Counted from the stretch's first letter, positions 7,742-16,917 are shown. The stretch is DNA of 64,000 nucleotides from Pseudoduganella flava (GCF_007830495.1 NZ_VLKW01000007.1:62001-126000); one strand, 5' to 3'. The notes: generated by a model from the letters alone, not told the origin. Numbers and translations are program-made.

Positions 7742-9673
7742 TCAGTCGGCCGCGCGCAAGTGCCGCGCCAGGTCGGCGATCCGGTATGGCTTGCCGACGA
7801 AATGGAACTCGTGCAGGTCCGCCTGGTCGCCCTGCAGCGCCTGCTGCGGATAGCCGGACGCGATGATGATGCGGATCTCCGGCCAGCGCGCACGCACGGT
7901 GCGGGCCAGCTCCAGGCCCGTCATCCCGTTCGGCATCATCAGGTCGGTAAACAGCACGTCCACTTCGCCATTGCGCTCCAACATGCGCAGCGCCACCACC
8001 GCGTCGGGCGCCGTCTGCACCTCGTAACCCATCGTCTCGAACAGGTCGCACGCGACGGCCATCACCAGCTGGTCGTCCTCGACGATCAGCACGCGCTCGG
8101 CCTGCGGCGCCGTTCCGGCCAGCGCTTCGCCGCCGCCCTCGTGGGCCGGCAGGAACAGGTTGATCGCGGTGCCCTCGCCCGGTTCGGAGTGGATCTGCAC
8201 GTCGCCGCCGGACTGGGTGATGAAGCCATACACCTGCGACAGGCCCAGGCCCGTGCCCTTGCCGACCGGCTTGGTCGTGAAGAACGGTTCGAAGGCACGC
8301 GCCACGACTTCCGGCGGCATGCCGGTGCCGGTGTCGCGCACCGTCACGCGCACATATTCTCCGGCCGGCAGGGTACCCACCTCGTTCTCGCCCAGGCGCA
8401 CATTGCGCGTTTCCAGCACCAGCGTGCCGCCGTCCGGCATCGCATCGCGCGCGTTGACGACGAGGTTCAAGAGCGTGGCCTCGAAGCGGGCCTCGTCGAC
8501 GACGATGTTGGCAAGCCGCGGCGCCAGGTCGAACACGAACGACACCTGCGGACCGCTGGCGCGCCGCAGCACCTGCTCGAAGCTGCCGATCAGCGCATTG
8601 GGCTGGTGGGTGGCCGCGGCCAGCGGCTGCTGGCGGGCGAACGACAGCAGCTGCTGCGTCAGAAGGGCGCCGCGGTCGATGGCCCGGCGCATGCTTTCCA
8701 GCACCCGCAGCGCGGGCGCATTGGGCTGTTGCGCATTGAGGATGTCGACGCCGGAAGAGAGCACGGCCAGCAGGTTGTTGAAGTCGTGCGCGATGCCGCC
8801 CGTCAGGTGGCCGATCGCCTCCATCTTCTGCGCCTGGAACAGCGCGTTCCGGGTCTGCTCCAGCGATTCCGCGGCGCGGCGCTGCTCCGTGATGTCGCGC
8901 GTGATCTTGGCAAAGCCGAGCAGCGTGCCGTACTCATCGCGGATCGCATCGATCACGGCATGGGCGTAGAACCGGGTGCCGTCGCGCCGCACGCGCAAGC
9001 CCTCGCTCTCGTAGCGGCCTTCGCGCGCGGCCGTCTCCAACGCCCGCTCGGGCACGCCGGCAGCGCGATCCTCGTCGGTGAAGAAGCGGCGGTAGTGCGA
9101 CCCCACCACCTCGTCCTGCGGATAGCCCTTGATGCGCTGCGCGCCCACGTTCCAGTTCGTGATTTCGCCCTGCGGCGACAGCATGTAGATCGCGTAGTCG
9201 CTGACGCCCTGCACCAGCAGACGGAAATTCTGTTCGCTGCGGCGCAGCGCCTCCTGGGCCGCGCGGCGGTCGGTGATGTCGCGGGTGATCTTCGCGAAGC
9301 CCAGCAGGGCGCCGTACGGGCTGCGGATCGGATCGATGACGATGCTGGCCCAGAAGCGGCCGCCATCCTTGCGCACGCGCCAGCCTTCGCCTTCGAAGCG
9401 GCCTTCGTCACGCGCCGCCGCCAGCGCGCGGGCCGGCAGCCCGGTGGCCTTGTCTTCCTCGGTATAGAAGCGTGAGAAATGCTGGCCCATGATCTCGTCC
9501 GCCTTGTAGCCCTTGAAGCGCTCGGCACCCGGATTCCAGCTGCTGACGTAGCCATCCACGTCCAGCATGTAGATCGCGTAATCGCTGATGCTGGCCACCA
9601 GCAGCTCGTAGCGCTGCTGGAAGTCCGGCAGGGCCGGCTTGGCCGGATTCGCTGCGGCTGGAGGTTCGCTCAT
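7742..9673 (-). CDS. Hybrid histidine kinase: PAS-PAS-HisKA-HATPase-REC
   Basis: 643 residues from the ATG at 9673; a longer open frame upstream overlaps the divergent gene and is not used. There is no membrane segment, so this is a cytosolic sensor. Two PAS domains (about 15-140 and 140-265) are clearly similar to each other, both carrying SDYAIYML near the start and LLGFAKITRDIT at the end. The kinase core follows with IAHDFNN around the phosphorylated His, then an ATPase domain with FEPFFTTKPVGKGTGLGLS. A receiver domain closes the protein (VLIVEDD, phospho-acceptor in FTDLMMPNG, GKPY lysine). The signal is unknown. No separate response regulator is adjacent, so output probably passes through a phosphotransfer protein elsewhere. 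Confidence 0.92.
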   Translation of the reverse strand: MSEPPAAANPAKPALPDFQQRYELLVASISDYAIYMLDVDGYVSSWNPGAERFKGYKADEIMGQHFSRFYTEEDKATGLPARALAAARDEGRFEGEGWRVRKDGGRFWASIVIDPIRSPYGALLGFAKITRDITDRRAAQEALRRSEQNFRLLVQGVSDYAIYMLSPQGEITNWNVGAQRIKGYPQDEVVGSHYRRFFTDEDRAAGVPERALETAAREGRYESEGLRVRRDGTRFYAHAVIDAIRDEYGTLLGFAKITRDITEQRRAAESLEQTRNALFQAQKMEAIGHLTGGIAHDFNNLLAVLSSGVDILNAQQPNAPALRVLESMRRAIDRGALLTQQLLSFARQQPLAAATHQPNALIGSFEQVLRRASGPQVSFVFDLAPRLANIVVDEARFEATLLNLVVNARDAMPDGGTLVLETRNVRLGENEVGTLPAGEYVRVTVRDTGTGMPPEVVARAFEPFFTTKPVGKGTGLGLSQVYGFITQSGGDVQIHSEPGEGTAINLFLPAHEGGGEALAGTAPQAERVLIVEDDQLVMAVACDLFETMGYEVQTAPDAVVALRMLERNGEVDVLFTDLMMPNGMTGLELARTVRARWPEIRIIIASGYPQQALQGDQADLHEFHFVGKPYRIADLARHLRAAD

Positions 9674-9779
9674 CGTGTCTTTCGCAGAGATGGGTCTGCG
9701 GGCAATTGTAACGCCAACCGTGCGATGGCACGGATCGCAAGCGGGTAGCATCGCGGCTGTTGTGGACAGGGAGACGACC

Positions 9780-10781
9780 GTGTTGCGACAGAGATACGTC
9801 CTGATGCTTTTGGCAAGCCTGCTTGCCATCGGCGCGGCAGCCCAACCCGTGCCCAGCGTGTCGGTGACGTCCACCCGCGATCCGGTCGACAAATCGTACC
9901 GCCGGATGGTGCGCGGAATGGACCGCTTCGCGCAGGCGCAGGCCGCGCTGGCCCCGGGCGCGGCGCTGCGCTTCCGGCTGCTGCCCCGCTTGCCGACGAC
10001 ACGGATGGACGGCATCGAGCTGAAAGTCGTTGGCGACACGGTCGCCCTGCCCGTGGCGGTTGACCAGGACAACAGCTTCACGCTGGCACGCGACGAACGC
10101 GCGCTGCGCGAGGATGCCGCGCTGGTGGCGAACCGCCGCACGACCAGCATGACGTGGCGCGCGGACGTGCGCAGCCCCGGTGTTCCGGCAGGGATGCGGC
10201 GCCTGGGCGACCTGCGGCTGGAGTGCCTGGTCGGCATGGAGGCCGGCCTCGTGTCGAACAACGCGCACCTGTTCGCGTGGCTGGGCGACCTGCTGACCAA
10301 CCCGGACAAGGTCTGCGGCGACCCGGATGGCCGCTACCTGTTCTTCACGGAGCGGCCCGTGTTCGCACTGACGCTGCACGCGCAAGGCCGCGCCATCCCG
10401 GCGCCGCTGCGCCTCGTGTACGCCGGCGGGCGCGTGGGCCCGGCCGACCTGCCCTACTGCGACTGCCAGGTACTGCTCGAACGCAGCTACCACGCACCGA
10501 TCTGGGATGCCGCCTGGCCGCACGATACGCTAGTGTCGTTCGAATACATGGACGACCCGGCAACACCGGACGCCCCGACCGCCCCCGGCGTGGCCGCGGG
10601 CCAGACCCGCGAACAGGTGCGCGCGCTGCTGGGCTCCGGCACCGCGATCGGCTTTCGCGACGGCCGCGAGGCGTGGCTGTACCCGCAGGCGAACGACCCG
10701 CGCCCGCAAGGAAAACCGGAATACCTGGTGCTGTTCGATGCCGCGGGGCGCGTGCTCAAGAGCCGCATGCGCGCGCCCTGA
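9780..10781 (+). CDS. Secreted protein of unknown function with BamE/SmpA-like C-terminus
   Basis: 333 residues starting at GTG 9780, preceded by AGGGAGA at good spacing. The N-terminus (LRQRYVLMLLASLLAIGAAA) is a signal peptide. The middle, about 200 residues, is not recognised; it contains cysteines near CLVG, VCGD and the CDC in LPYCDCQ that could form disulphides in the periplasm. The last ~70 residues resemble the small BamE/SmpA fold: AGQTREQVRALLG, then a DGREAWLY strand and a final EYLVLFDAAGRV strand. That fold occurs in outer-membrane assembly lipoproteins and in unrelated inhibitors. No lipobox is seen. Divergent from the hybrid kinase (106 bp apart) and convergent with the DUF1275 gene. 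Confidence 0.7.
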   Translation: MLRQRYVLMLLASLLAIGAAAQPVPSVSVTSTRDPVDKSYRRMVRGMDRFAQAQAALAPGAALRFRLLPRLPTTRMDGIELKVVGDTVALPVAVDQDNSFTLARDERALREDAALVANRRTTSMTWRADVRSPGVPAGMRRLGDLRLECLVGMEAGLVSNNAHLFAWLGDLLTNPDKVCGDPDGRYLFFTERPVFALTLHAQGRAIPAPLRLVYAGGRVGPADLPYCDCQVLLERSYHAPIWDAAWPHDTLVSFEYMDDPATPDAPTAPGVAAGQTREQVRALLGSGTAIGFRDGREAWLYPQANDPRPQGKPEYLVLFDAAGRVLKSRMRAP

Positions 10782-10787
10782 GGCGCA

Positions 10788-11534
10788 TCACTGCGCCGGC
10801 ACGCGCCGCAGGTCGTCCAGCACCGGCACGATCGCCAGCAGCACGAGCACCATCGCCAGCGGCACCGTGGCCGCATAGCCGAGTCGCGCGAAGCCGAGCG
10901 CGCCGGCCACGCCGCCGGCAAAGAAGCACAGCGCCAGCGCCGCCAGGAGTCGCAGGCGGTCGCGGTTGGCCCGCACGGGCGCCCCCGCCAGGTCGTGCGT
11001 GTTCGGATACAAGGCCTTGCCCAGTTCGATGCCGATGTCCGTCATCACGCCCGTGATGTGGGTGGTGCGGATCTCCGCGTTCGAGACCTTCGTGATCACC
11101 GCATTCTGCAGGCCCATCATGAAGCACAGCAGCGTGACGGTGGCCGGCACGATCAGCACTTCGACGGACGCGAGCCGCGTGCCCAGCACGCCGAAGGACA
11201 GCAGCAGCAACGCCTCGAGCAGCAACGGCAGCGCGTACACGCTGTGCAGCGCGCGGCGGCGCGCGTAATTGACGATCAACGCACAGCACGCCGCCCCGGC
11301 GACAAACGCGGCAAGCGCGCCGAAGCCGCCCGCGACCAGCTCGAACGCACCGGCGGCGAGATCGTCCGCCATGCCCGACACGATGCCGGTCATGTGCGAC
11401 GTGTAGCGGTGCACGGCGACATAGCCGCCGGCATTGGCGGCGCCAGCCACGCAGGCCAGCATCATGCCGAGCTGGCGATTGCCGCCGGCCTCGCGCTGGC
11501 GGCCGGTCAGCCGGCGGGCATAGTGGACGGGCAT
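10788..11534 (-). CDS. YoaK/DUF1275 family inner-membrane protein
   Basis: 248 residues from the ATG at 11534, chosen because GGGGAG lies eight bases upstream; nine extra codons are open before it. The sequence has six or seven hydrophobic helices and the family's opening pattern (LACVAGAANAGGYV, then HMTGIVSG). The central FMMGLQNAVITKVS and TTHITGVMTDIG stretches are also typical of DUF1275. The family is widespread and uncharacterised; transport is often suggested but not shown. It ends seven bases from the preceding convergent gene. Confidence 0.85.
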   Translation of the reverse strand: MPVHYARRLTGRQREAGGNRQLGMMLACVAGAANAGGYVAVHRYTSHMTGIVSGMADDLAAGAFELVAGGFGALAAFVAGAACCALIVNYARRRALHSVYALPLLLEALLLLSFGVLGTRLASVEVLIVPATVTLLCFMMGLQNAVITKVSNAEIRTTHITGVMTDIGIELGKALYPNTHDLAGAPVRANRDRLRLLAALALCFFAGGVAGALGFARLGYAATVPLAMVLVLLAIVPVLDDLRRVPAQ

Positions 11535-11676
11535 CTGGGCTCCCCAGGGGCAAAAGCTCAAGGTACACCGGCGCCCCGCAGCCGGTCAACGGGCGCCGGG
11601 GTGCCCGTTGACCGGCAAACGGGGCGGATCCGGCGCGGCCCGGCATGGGGACTAGGCAAACCCGCAACAGTGCTGC

Positions 11677-11682
11677 TATAAT
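11677..11682 (+). promoter_or_regulatory. Probable -10 box (TATAAT) of the tRNA-Phe promoter
   Basis: A perfect TATAAT sits 11 bases before the first base of the tRNA, the right distance for a sigma-70 promoter. Following it is a GC-rich stretch (GCGCGCC), typical of stringently controlled discriminator regions. The -35 region is poor (AGGCAA at the expected place). Confidence 0.7.
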
Positions 11683-11692
11683 TGCGCGCCTT

Positions 11693-11768
<76 letters not shown>

Positions 11769-11783
11769 AGATTCGAAAGCAAA

Positions 11784-11817
11784 AACGGATTCATGTTCGA
11801 TCATGAATCCGTTTTTT
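11784..11817 (+). terminator. Rho-independent terminator of tRNA-Phe
   Basis: A perfect 12-bp stem (AACGGATTCATG / CATGAATCCGTT) with loop TTCGAT, running into a T tract at 11812-11817. It begins 16 bases after the tRNA. On the other strand it can also stop transcription from the membrane-protein gene. Confidence 0.92.
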
Positions 11818-11892
11818 CATTTTGGCCGTCCAGTTTCAGTTGGCGATCCGGCCGGCTTGCGCCGTTTTCCGGATCGCGCTTGCGCAACTGGT

Positions 11893-13743
11893 TCAATGCC
11901 GCGCTGTTACCGCACAAAAGCGGTATGGATAGGGCTCTGTGCCAACAGTCGCCTGGTAGGTCACGCACGTGGCGGGATCGATCGCCTGCCCGACCGCTGC
12001 AAGACGTTGCACGGCTTCCGCTTCGATCCCATGGTTTTCCGGGGCCGTGTCCTTGCGATACCGCTCCTGCAATACCAGGGTGCACAGCTCGCCGGAAGGG
12101 GAAGCCGGGAGGAAGTCCACCTTCGCCTTCAAACCTCGCACATGGCCTGCCAGCCATGCCAGTTTGCGGCACCCCGCTTCGCTGCGGGTCAGGCCGAGCG
12201 AACGCGCGATGGCAGTTTTTTCCAGCAAGCCGTTGGCGCGTTTGTCGGTCACTACCGGATAAATGACGTAATGCGGGCCGCCACGCTGAGCGATCACTTG
12301 CTGAACACGTGCCTCGAACGCTGGCGATGCCGGGAAACTGGAGCCGATGCCGATCACGGCCGCTTCGGCGGGCATGAACTGCGCCAGCCAGCTGATGGGC
12401 GCATCGGTGGCCGAGGACACGAAAATGACCGCACGGTCCGGCCTGGCGATGGGGGGCCTGTCAGCGGTGAATGCGTGCTTGGCCCAGCCCGCATGGCCCC
12501 AGGTGGTAAATGGCAGAACGGCCAACGATGCCGCCAGCAACAGCCCGCCGCCGACGCGGCGTGCGACAGATGGCGTGGCCAGCGTGTGCAGCAGCAGCCA
12601 GAACAGCAGCGGCGCAAGCAGTTCGATCGGCACCAGGTAGCGATAGATGCTGAAAACACGCATCCACACCAGATACGACACGGCAGTAAATACCAGCAGG
12701 AACACGCCGCCCGGCGCCAGGCCACCGGGATCGCCCTGCCCGCCGCGCGAAGCACGCGCCTTGCGCAACAGCGTCATCACGCCCCAAGCCGCCACCGCGA
12801 CATACAGCAGGGGCCAGATGATCTGGTGGATCGGCACTTCCGCGACGCGGCTCATATCGCGGGTAAACACGAACGGCCACAGCAGCGCTTCGCCCGCATT
12901 GCGGGGCAAGTGGATGAGATCGATCACGCCGAATTCCGCGGCCATCGGGCTATGAAAGATGTTGTTAAATTGGGGGAACAAAGGATTGCCGTAGGTGGAC
13001 CACATGCGCAGCATCCAATAGCCAGCCGTCGCCGCCATGCCCGCCAGGACGCCGATGCCGAACACGAACGACACACGCACGCGCGTCCATAGCGGCGCCG
13101 CCACCGTCAACAGGGCCGCACAGGCGCCGACGGCATAACTGACGTTGGTCAGTTTCAATCCAAGGCCAAGCCCCATCAGCGCTCCGGCCGCCAGCAGCAC
13201 GCGCACCGCGCGGCTGCCGCGCGCAGACAACTGCTCCCAATGGCGCAACAGCCAATAGATGGATGCGAGCACCAGCAGCGCTGTGAAGTTGTCGCCCATC
13301 GAATTACCCAGCTCGGACAGGAACCCCGCGCCGGCGATGCCGGCAAGCCCCAGCAGCAGCGCCAGGCGTCCCGGCCCAAGCAGTTGGCGAGCGATCGCGG
13401 CGACCAGCACGAATGCCAAGCCTTGCAGGGCGCCGAATACAAAGCCGGCAACCGGTGCGGGGAACGATTTCGTCAGCAAGAAATAAGGGACATCGAGCAG
13501 CGGGTTGAAATAACTATGGAAGCCGGCTGGCGCCAAGTCCACCCCGAGCCGGTCATTCAGCAACGCATGCGCGGTGTACAGATGGTAGTTGCGCATGTCG
13601 TAAGAGTCGTCCTGGCCCATGGCCAGCGACATCAGGCCGCACAGCAGCGGCACCAGAATGGCAGCACGGGCTGCAGCGCGGGGATGTTCGAGGAGTGCGG
13701 TGCGGCGCAGCCACCAGGCTTCCAGTTGGGCGAGGAGTTTCAT
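11893..13743 (-). CDS. Polytopic membrane protein, probable GT-C-type glycosyltransferase
   Basis: A 616-residue protein with about ten hydrophobic segments in the first 430 residues and a soluble C-terminal ~180 residues. The arrangement (an early aspartate pair in GQDDSYDMRNYHLYTAHALL, many helices, a periplasmic tail) resembles GT-C enzymes that use polyprenyl-phosphate sugars, but no family could be fixed by reading alone. Only a weak ribosome site (AAGAAA) precedes the ATG. It is the only gene between tRNA-Phe and the decayed tRNA copy, with no partner genes, and its codon use looks slightly less GC-biased than its neighbours. It may have been acquired with the tRNA-bounded segment. Confidence 0.6.
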   Translation of the reverse strand: MKLLAQLEAWWLRRTALLEHPRAAARAAILVPLLCGLMSLAMGQDDSYDMRNYHLYTAHALLNDRLGVDLAPAGFHSYFNPLLDVPYFLLTKSFPAPVAGFVFGALQGLAFVLVAAIARQLLGPGRLALLLGLAGIAGAGFLSELGNSMGDNFTALLVLASIYWLLRHWEQLSARGSRAVRVLLAAGALMGLGLGLKLTNVSYAVGACAALLTVAAPLWTRVRVSFVFGIGVLAGMAATAGYWMLRMWSTYGNPLFPQFNNIFHSPMAAEFGVIDLIHLPRNAGEALLWPFVFTRDMSRVAEVPIHQIIWPLLYVAVAAWGVMTLLRKARASRGGQGDPGGLAPGGVFLLVFTAVSYLVWMRVFSIYRYLVPIELLAPLLFWLLLHTLATPSVARRVGGGLLLAASLAVLPFTTWGHAGWAKHAFTADRPPIARPDRAVIFVSSATDAPISWLAQFMPAEAAVIGIGSSFPASPAFEARVQQVIAQRGGPHYVIYPVVTDKRANGLLEKTAIARSLGLTRSEAGCRKLAWLAGHVRGLKAKVDFLPASPSGELCTLVLQERYRKDTAPENHGIEAEAVQRLAAVGQAIDPATCVTYQATVGTEPYPYRFCAVTARH

Positions 13744-14064
13744 TCGTTTCTTGTGCGCTTTCAGCTGCCCTTCCCTTGCGCCTCCACGTGGAGCGCAATA
13801 GCGGCGGCTTCACCGGCGCATGCTGTTGCCGGTCAACTGATTGTCGAAGGCATCTACTCACGCCAAAGGCGGGTATCGCTTGACATCGCAAACAACCGCG
13901 GCAATGGTCGCGATTCGCGCCCAGGGAAACGCAAGCGTGGAGTCAGGAGAAATTGAAAAAGCGCAATTATAACGAGTGCAGGACACTCGGGCAGGCCCGG
14001 CAGTCGCGACCATGCGCATCAGGGCAGTTTGCCGATGCCCAGCTGACGCATGATGTCGCTGTCG
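13744..14064. other. Non-coding stretch before the tRNA-like remnant
   Basis: About 320 bases without a supportable gene. It has lower GC than the flanking genes in places. The sequence contains the putative 5' leader of the membrane-protein gene but no clear promoter, RNA or repeat. Frames here on the minus strand that read SWPGAESNHRH are the common artefact of translating the antisense of a tRNA. Confidence 0.5.
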
Positions 14065-14140
14065 GGCGCGGTAGCCAGCCTGGAAGCGCAGAGGATTGCA
14101 CATCCTTATGTCGGTGATTCGATTCCGCCCCCGGCCACGA
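14065..14140 (+). pseudogene. Decayed tRNA-Phe copy (tRNA pseudogene, possible att site)
   Basis: Aligns over all 76 positions with tRNA-Phe at 11693, most strongly in the 3' half (GAGGA stem, TGTCGG, TTCGATTCCGCC) and on into the flank (AAGATTC after both). It cannot be a normal tRNA: acceptor positions 4-69 and 5-68 do not pair, the universal G53-C61 pair is A-C, the end is CGA rather than CCA, and position 37 is a pyrimidine. The loop would present GCA (a Cys anticodon) in a Phe-like body. It looks like the far copy left when an element integrated at tRNA-Phe. Confidence 0.75.
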
Positions 14141-14188
14141 AGATTCAACAAGAAAAAGTGACGACACCATTTTCGGGTGGCGTGGTCG

Positions 14189-14818
14189 TTACGGGCGCCG
14201 CTCCACCGCCGCCTTCAGCGCCGCGTTCCACACGTCGTGCCCCTTGTGCATGCCCGCCGGATCGGCATCGCGCAGGCGTAGCGCGCCCGGCCCGCGCACC
14301 ACTTCCTCGCTCTGCACCAGGCAGCCGCCGTCGCGCGGCGTCAGCAGCCACGTATGGTAGGCGCGCAGGTCCGGCGCATCGCCGAACCAGCCGATCCGCT
14401 CGTCCTCCACGTATTCGTGGACGCGGCTACGCACCGGCAGGCCGAACGTGCGCCAGTCGAAGCGGCTGCCGGGGCCCAGCTTGCCGGCGCGGCCGCCCTG
14501 CACGCGCACGTCCTCCGCGTTGGCATACCATGACGGCCAGCGGGCGGCATCGGCCAGCTGCGCGAACACGTCTTCGCACGACGCGGCGACGTCGATGTCG
14601 TTGTGGGCAAACAGGTCCGCCACGTCCGGCGTGAATTCGGCAGGCCAGTGCACGTCGGGCGAGCGGGCCGCCAGGTCGCGTGCCATCTGGATGCCGTCTT
14701 GCGCCGGACCGGCGTACACGACGGCACATGGGCCGGCGCACGACAGGGCGCCAAGCAGCGCGGCGAAGCCCGGCGCGCGCAGGCGCCGGCTGCCGGGAAT
14801 AGGGATGGGCTTTTTCAT
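14189..14818 (-). CDS. Secreted SRPBCC-family (polyketide cyclase/dehydrase-like) protein
   Basis: 209 residues from the ATG at 14818, preceded by GGAGA; an extra 33 open codons upstream are not used. The N-terminus (MKKPIPIPGSRRLRAP...AALLGALSCAGPCAVVYA) looks like a signal peptide. Residues 65-200 fit the helix-grip SRPBCC fold: an N-terminal DIDVAASCEDVFAQLADAARW, then WYANAEDVRV, strands around SRVHEYVEDERIGW, and a long C-terminal helix (MHKGHDVWNAALKAAVE). SRPBCC proteins bind hydrophobic ligands; the ligand here is unknown. It is divergent from a LysR gene 104 bp away, which may regulate it. Confidence 0.75.
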   Translation of the reverse strand: MKKPIPIPGSRRLRAPGFAALLGALSCAGPCAVVYAGPAQDGIQMARDLAARSPDVHWPAEFTPDVADLFAHNDIDVAASCEDVFAQLADAARWPSWYANAEDVRVQGGRAGKLGPGSRFDWRTFGLPVRSRVHEYVEDERIGWFGDAPDLRAYHTWLLTPRDGGCLVQSEEVVRGPGALRLRDADPAGMHKGHDVWNAALKAAVERRP

Positions 14819-14922
14819 GTCTCGCTTTCTCCAAGGGTCGGGAAGCCCATTATTGCCGGCTGACGGCCGTGAAAAAAGATGTATGCTGTCAGCAGATCCA
14901 TGACCAAAAATCAGCACTCCAC

Positions 14923-15858
14923 ATGACGGTCGACGGCAAACTGATCTCCGGCGTCAGCCTGCTGGCCACTGTGGCCGAGGCGGGCAGTTTCGTGCGGGCG
15001 GCCGACACGCTCAACATCACGCCTTCCGGTGTGAGCCGTGCCGTGTCGCGCCTCGAAGAACGGATGGGCGTGCGGCTGCTCGACCGGACCACCCGCTCTC
15101 TCGCGCTGACGGCCGAAGGCCAGCGCCTTTACGACGCAGCCGTCCCGCTGCTCGCGGACATAGAACGGGTTGCGGGCGACGTCGCCGGTGCCGCCGCCAC
15201 GGTGCGCGGCCGCCTGCACGTGGACCTCGATCCGTTCTTCGCACGGCTGTTCCTGTCGCGCCACTTGGCGGACCTGCTGGAGCGCTATCCGGAACTGATC
15301 CTCGAGCTGACGACGCGCGAGGTGGCCGGCGATCTCGTCAAAGACCGCATCGACGTGGCGATCCGCTTCGGCGAACCGGCGGCGGCATCGCCGGTGATGC
15401 GCAAGCTGCTCGAGACGCGGATCCTGACGGTGGCCTCGCCCGCCTACCTGCGACGGCACGGCCGGCCCGCCCACCCCACCGCGCTGGGCGATCATGCATG
15501 CGTCCTGTTTCGCAATCCCGTCACCGGGCGGCCGTTCGACTGGGAGTTCCACCGCGGGAAGAAGAAGCTCGTCGTGCCCGTGCAGGGCCGCATGACGGTA
15601 TCGGACGTGTGGACGATGATCGATGCCTGCGTGGCCGGTGCCGGCGTCGCGCAGGTGATGGCGCTCGACATCGGCGCGCTGCTCGATGCAGGCAAGCTGG
15701 TCGACCTGTTTCCCGACTGGCCGGACGAGCGTTTTCCGCTGTACGCGCTGTATCCATCGCGCCAGCACGCGCCGGCCAAGGTGAAGGCGTTTCTGAATTT
15801 TGTGCTGGAACGGATCGACCAGCTGGGGCCCGCGCCGGATGCGCGCGGGCGGCGCTGA
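14923..15858 (+). CDS. LysR-family transcriptional regulator
   Basis: 311 residues. The N-terminal winged helix-turn-helix starts a few residues in (LLATVAEAGSFVRAADTLN, then SGVSRAVSRLEERMGVRLL), and the effector-binding domain fills residues 90-300. The ATG at 14923 gives the usual N-terminal length; an upstream GTG at 14869 adds 18 residues with no family match. It belongs to the subgroup whose effector domain contains DLVKDRIDVAIRFG. LysR proteins usually control a divergently transcribed neighbour, which here is the secreted SRPBCC gene. Confidence 0.93.
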   Translation: MTVDGKLISGVSLLATVAEAGSFVRAADTLNITPSGVSRAVSRLEERMGVRLLDRTTRSLALTAEGQRLYDAAVPLLADIERVAGDVAGAAATVRGRLHVDLDPFFARLFLSRHLADLLERYPELILELTTREVAGDLVKDRIDVAIRFGEPAAASPVMRKLLETRILTVASPAYLRRHGRPAHPTALGDHACVLFRNPVTGRPFDWEFHRGKKKLVVPVQGRMTVSDVWTMIDACVAGAGVAQVMALDIGALLDAGKLVDLFPDWPDERFPLYALYPSRQHAPAKVKAFLNFVLERIDQLGPAPDARGRR

Positions 15859-15872
15859 CGGCGAACCGCCGG

Positions 15873-16820
15873 TCAGCTGCCGGCCACGTCCGCGAGCGCC
15901 AGACTGGCCAACGCCAGCGCGCCGTCGTACGACTTCGCCGCCGCGATGAACCGGCCGTTATGGCAGAACGTGGCGTCCGGCACGCCGGTGACCGCGGCCA
16001 GTTCCGCATCGCGCAGGCCGGCCCACGGCGCCGGCAGGTCGGCGCGCGCGTCGAAGCTGTCGGGGCTCATCGGCACCGTGTGCAGCAGGTAGCGCTGCTC
16101 CGAGAGGCTGTGGCTGATCACGAACAGCACCTTCGGCATTTCCTTGCGCACCAGCTGCGTCCACGGCAGCGCGGCATTCTTCACGAACAGCAGCTTGCCG
16201 CCTTCCAGCACCTTCGACTGGCGCACCTGCGCAACCGCCAGCAAGGCGCCCACGCGGTACTTGACGGCGTTGACCAGCACGTCCGTCAGCAGCGCCATCG
16301 CGCGGCGGAACTGCTCCAGGCGGTAGGCCTCGGCCGGGGCACCGTAACCGAGCCGCTCCTCGTCCAGCCAGTTCGGATTGAAGCCGGCGATCACGGCCGA
16401 CAGGCCATAGCCGCCCGGCGCGCTTTTCGCCGCGCCGACGTCCGCCAGGTCCAGGTACTGCACGATGTCGGCATCGATCGCGTAGGCGATCTCGCGGGCC
16501 GTGTCGTCCGGCAGCGCCTGGCCCGTATGCGCCTCGGCCACCGCGGCGACGCAGCGCTGGCCATAGGTGCGCCAGACCAGCCCCGCGCTGGCATAGGGCA
16601 CGCCGCTCTGGCGCGCACCATCGAAGCCCTTCTGGTGATGGTCGAAGCGGCCCGTGGCGGGGTCCCAGATGCCGCCCACGTCCACCGCGAAATCGGCCGC
16701 CTCGATCAGCGCCGGGTCGCGCGTGCGCACCAGTTGCGCGTCCGGATGGAGGATCGCCAGCACGGCACACGCCCAGGCGTCGTCCGCGTGAAATTTGCCG
16801 TTGTGTGTGACGATCACCAT
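15873..16820 (-). CDS. MYG1-family metal-dependent hydrolase (DHH superfamily)
   Basis: 315 residues from the ATG at 16820, which has a strong GGAGG site; the upstream extension is ignored. MYG1/UPF0160 proteins are DHH-type phosphoesterases, and the eukaryotic member is a 3'-5' RNA exonuclease. Visible motifs are THNGKFHADDAWACAV at the start, VDVGGIWDP, the DHH motif in FDHHQKGFDG, and the late FCHNGRFIAAAKS. No signal peptide, so cytosolic. It converges on the LysR gene and is divergent from the glutathione transferase gene. Its bacterial substrate is not known. Confidence 0.88.
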   Translation of the reverse strand: MVIVTHNGKFHADDAWACAVLAILHPDAQLVRTRDPALIEAADFAVDVGGIWDPATGRFDHHQKGFDGARQSGVPYASAGLVWRTYGQRCVAAVAEAHTGQALPDDTAREIAYAIDADIVQYLDLADVGAAKSAPGGYGLSAVIAGFNPNWLDEERLGYGAPAEAYRLEQFRRAMALLTDVLVNAVKYRVGALLAVAQVRQSKVLEGGKLLFVKNAALPWTQLVRKEMPKVLFVISHSLSEQRYLLHTVPMSPDSFDARADLPAPWAGLRDAELAAVTGVPDATFCHNGRFIAAAKSYDGALALASLALADVAGS

Positions 16821-16917
16821 GCTGTCCTCCGTTTTGTCGAAGCGCGATGATACCCGCCGCGAGCAAAGCGCGGCGGCTTGACCGATAATCACGCTTTCCC
16901 ATCCGTGCGAGGACAAC

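Noticed and set aside
13858..14170. Minus-strand frames reading SWPGAESNHRH or GRGRNRITD
   Set aside because: These strings are what the antisense of a tRNA gives when translated; they mark the tRNA-like remnant, not a gene.
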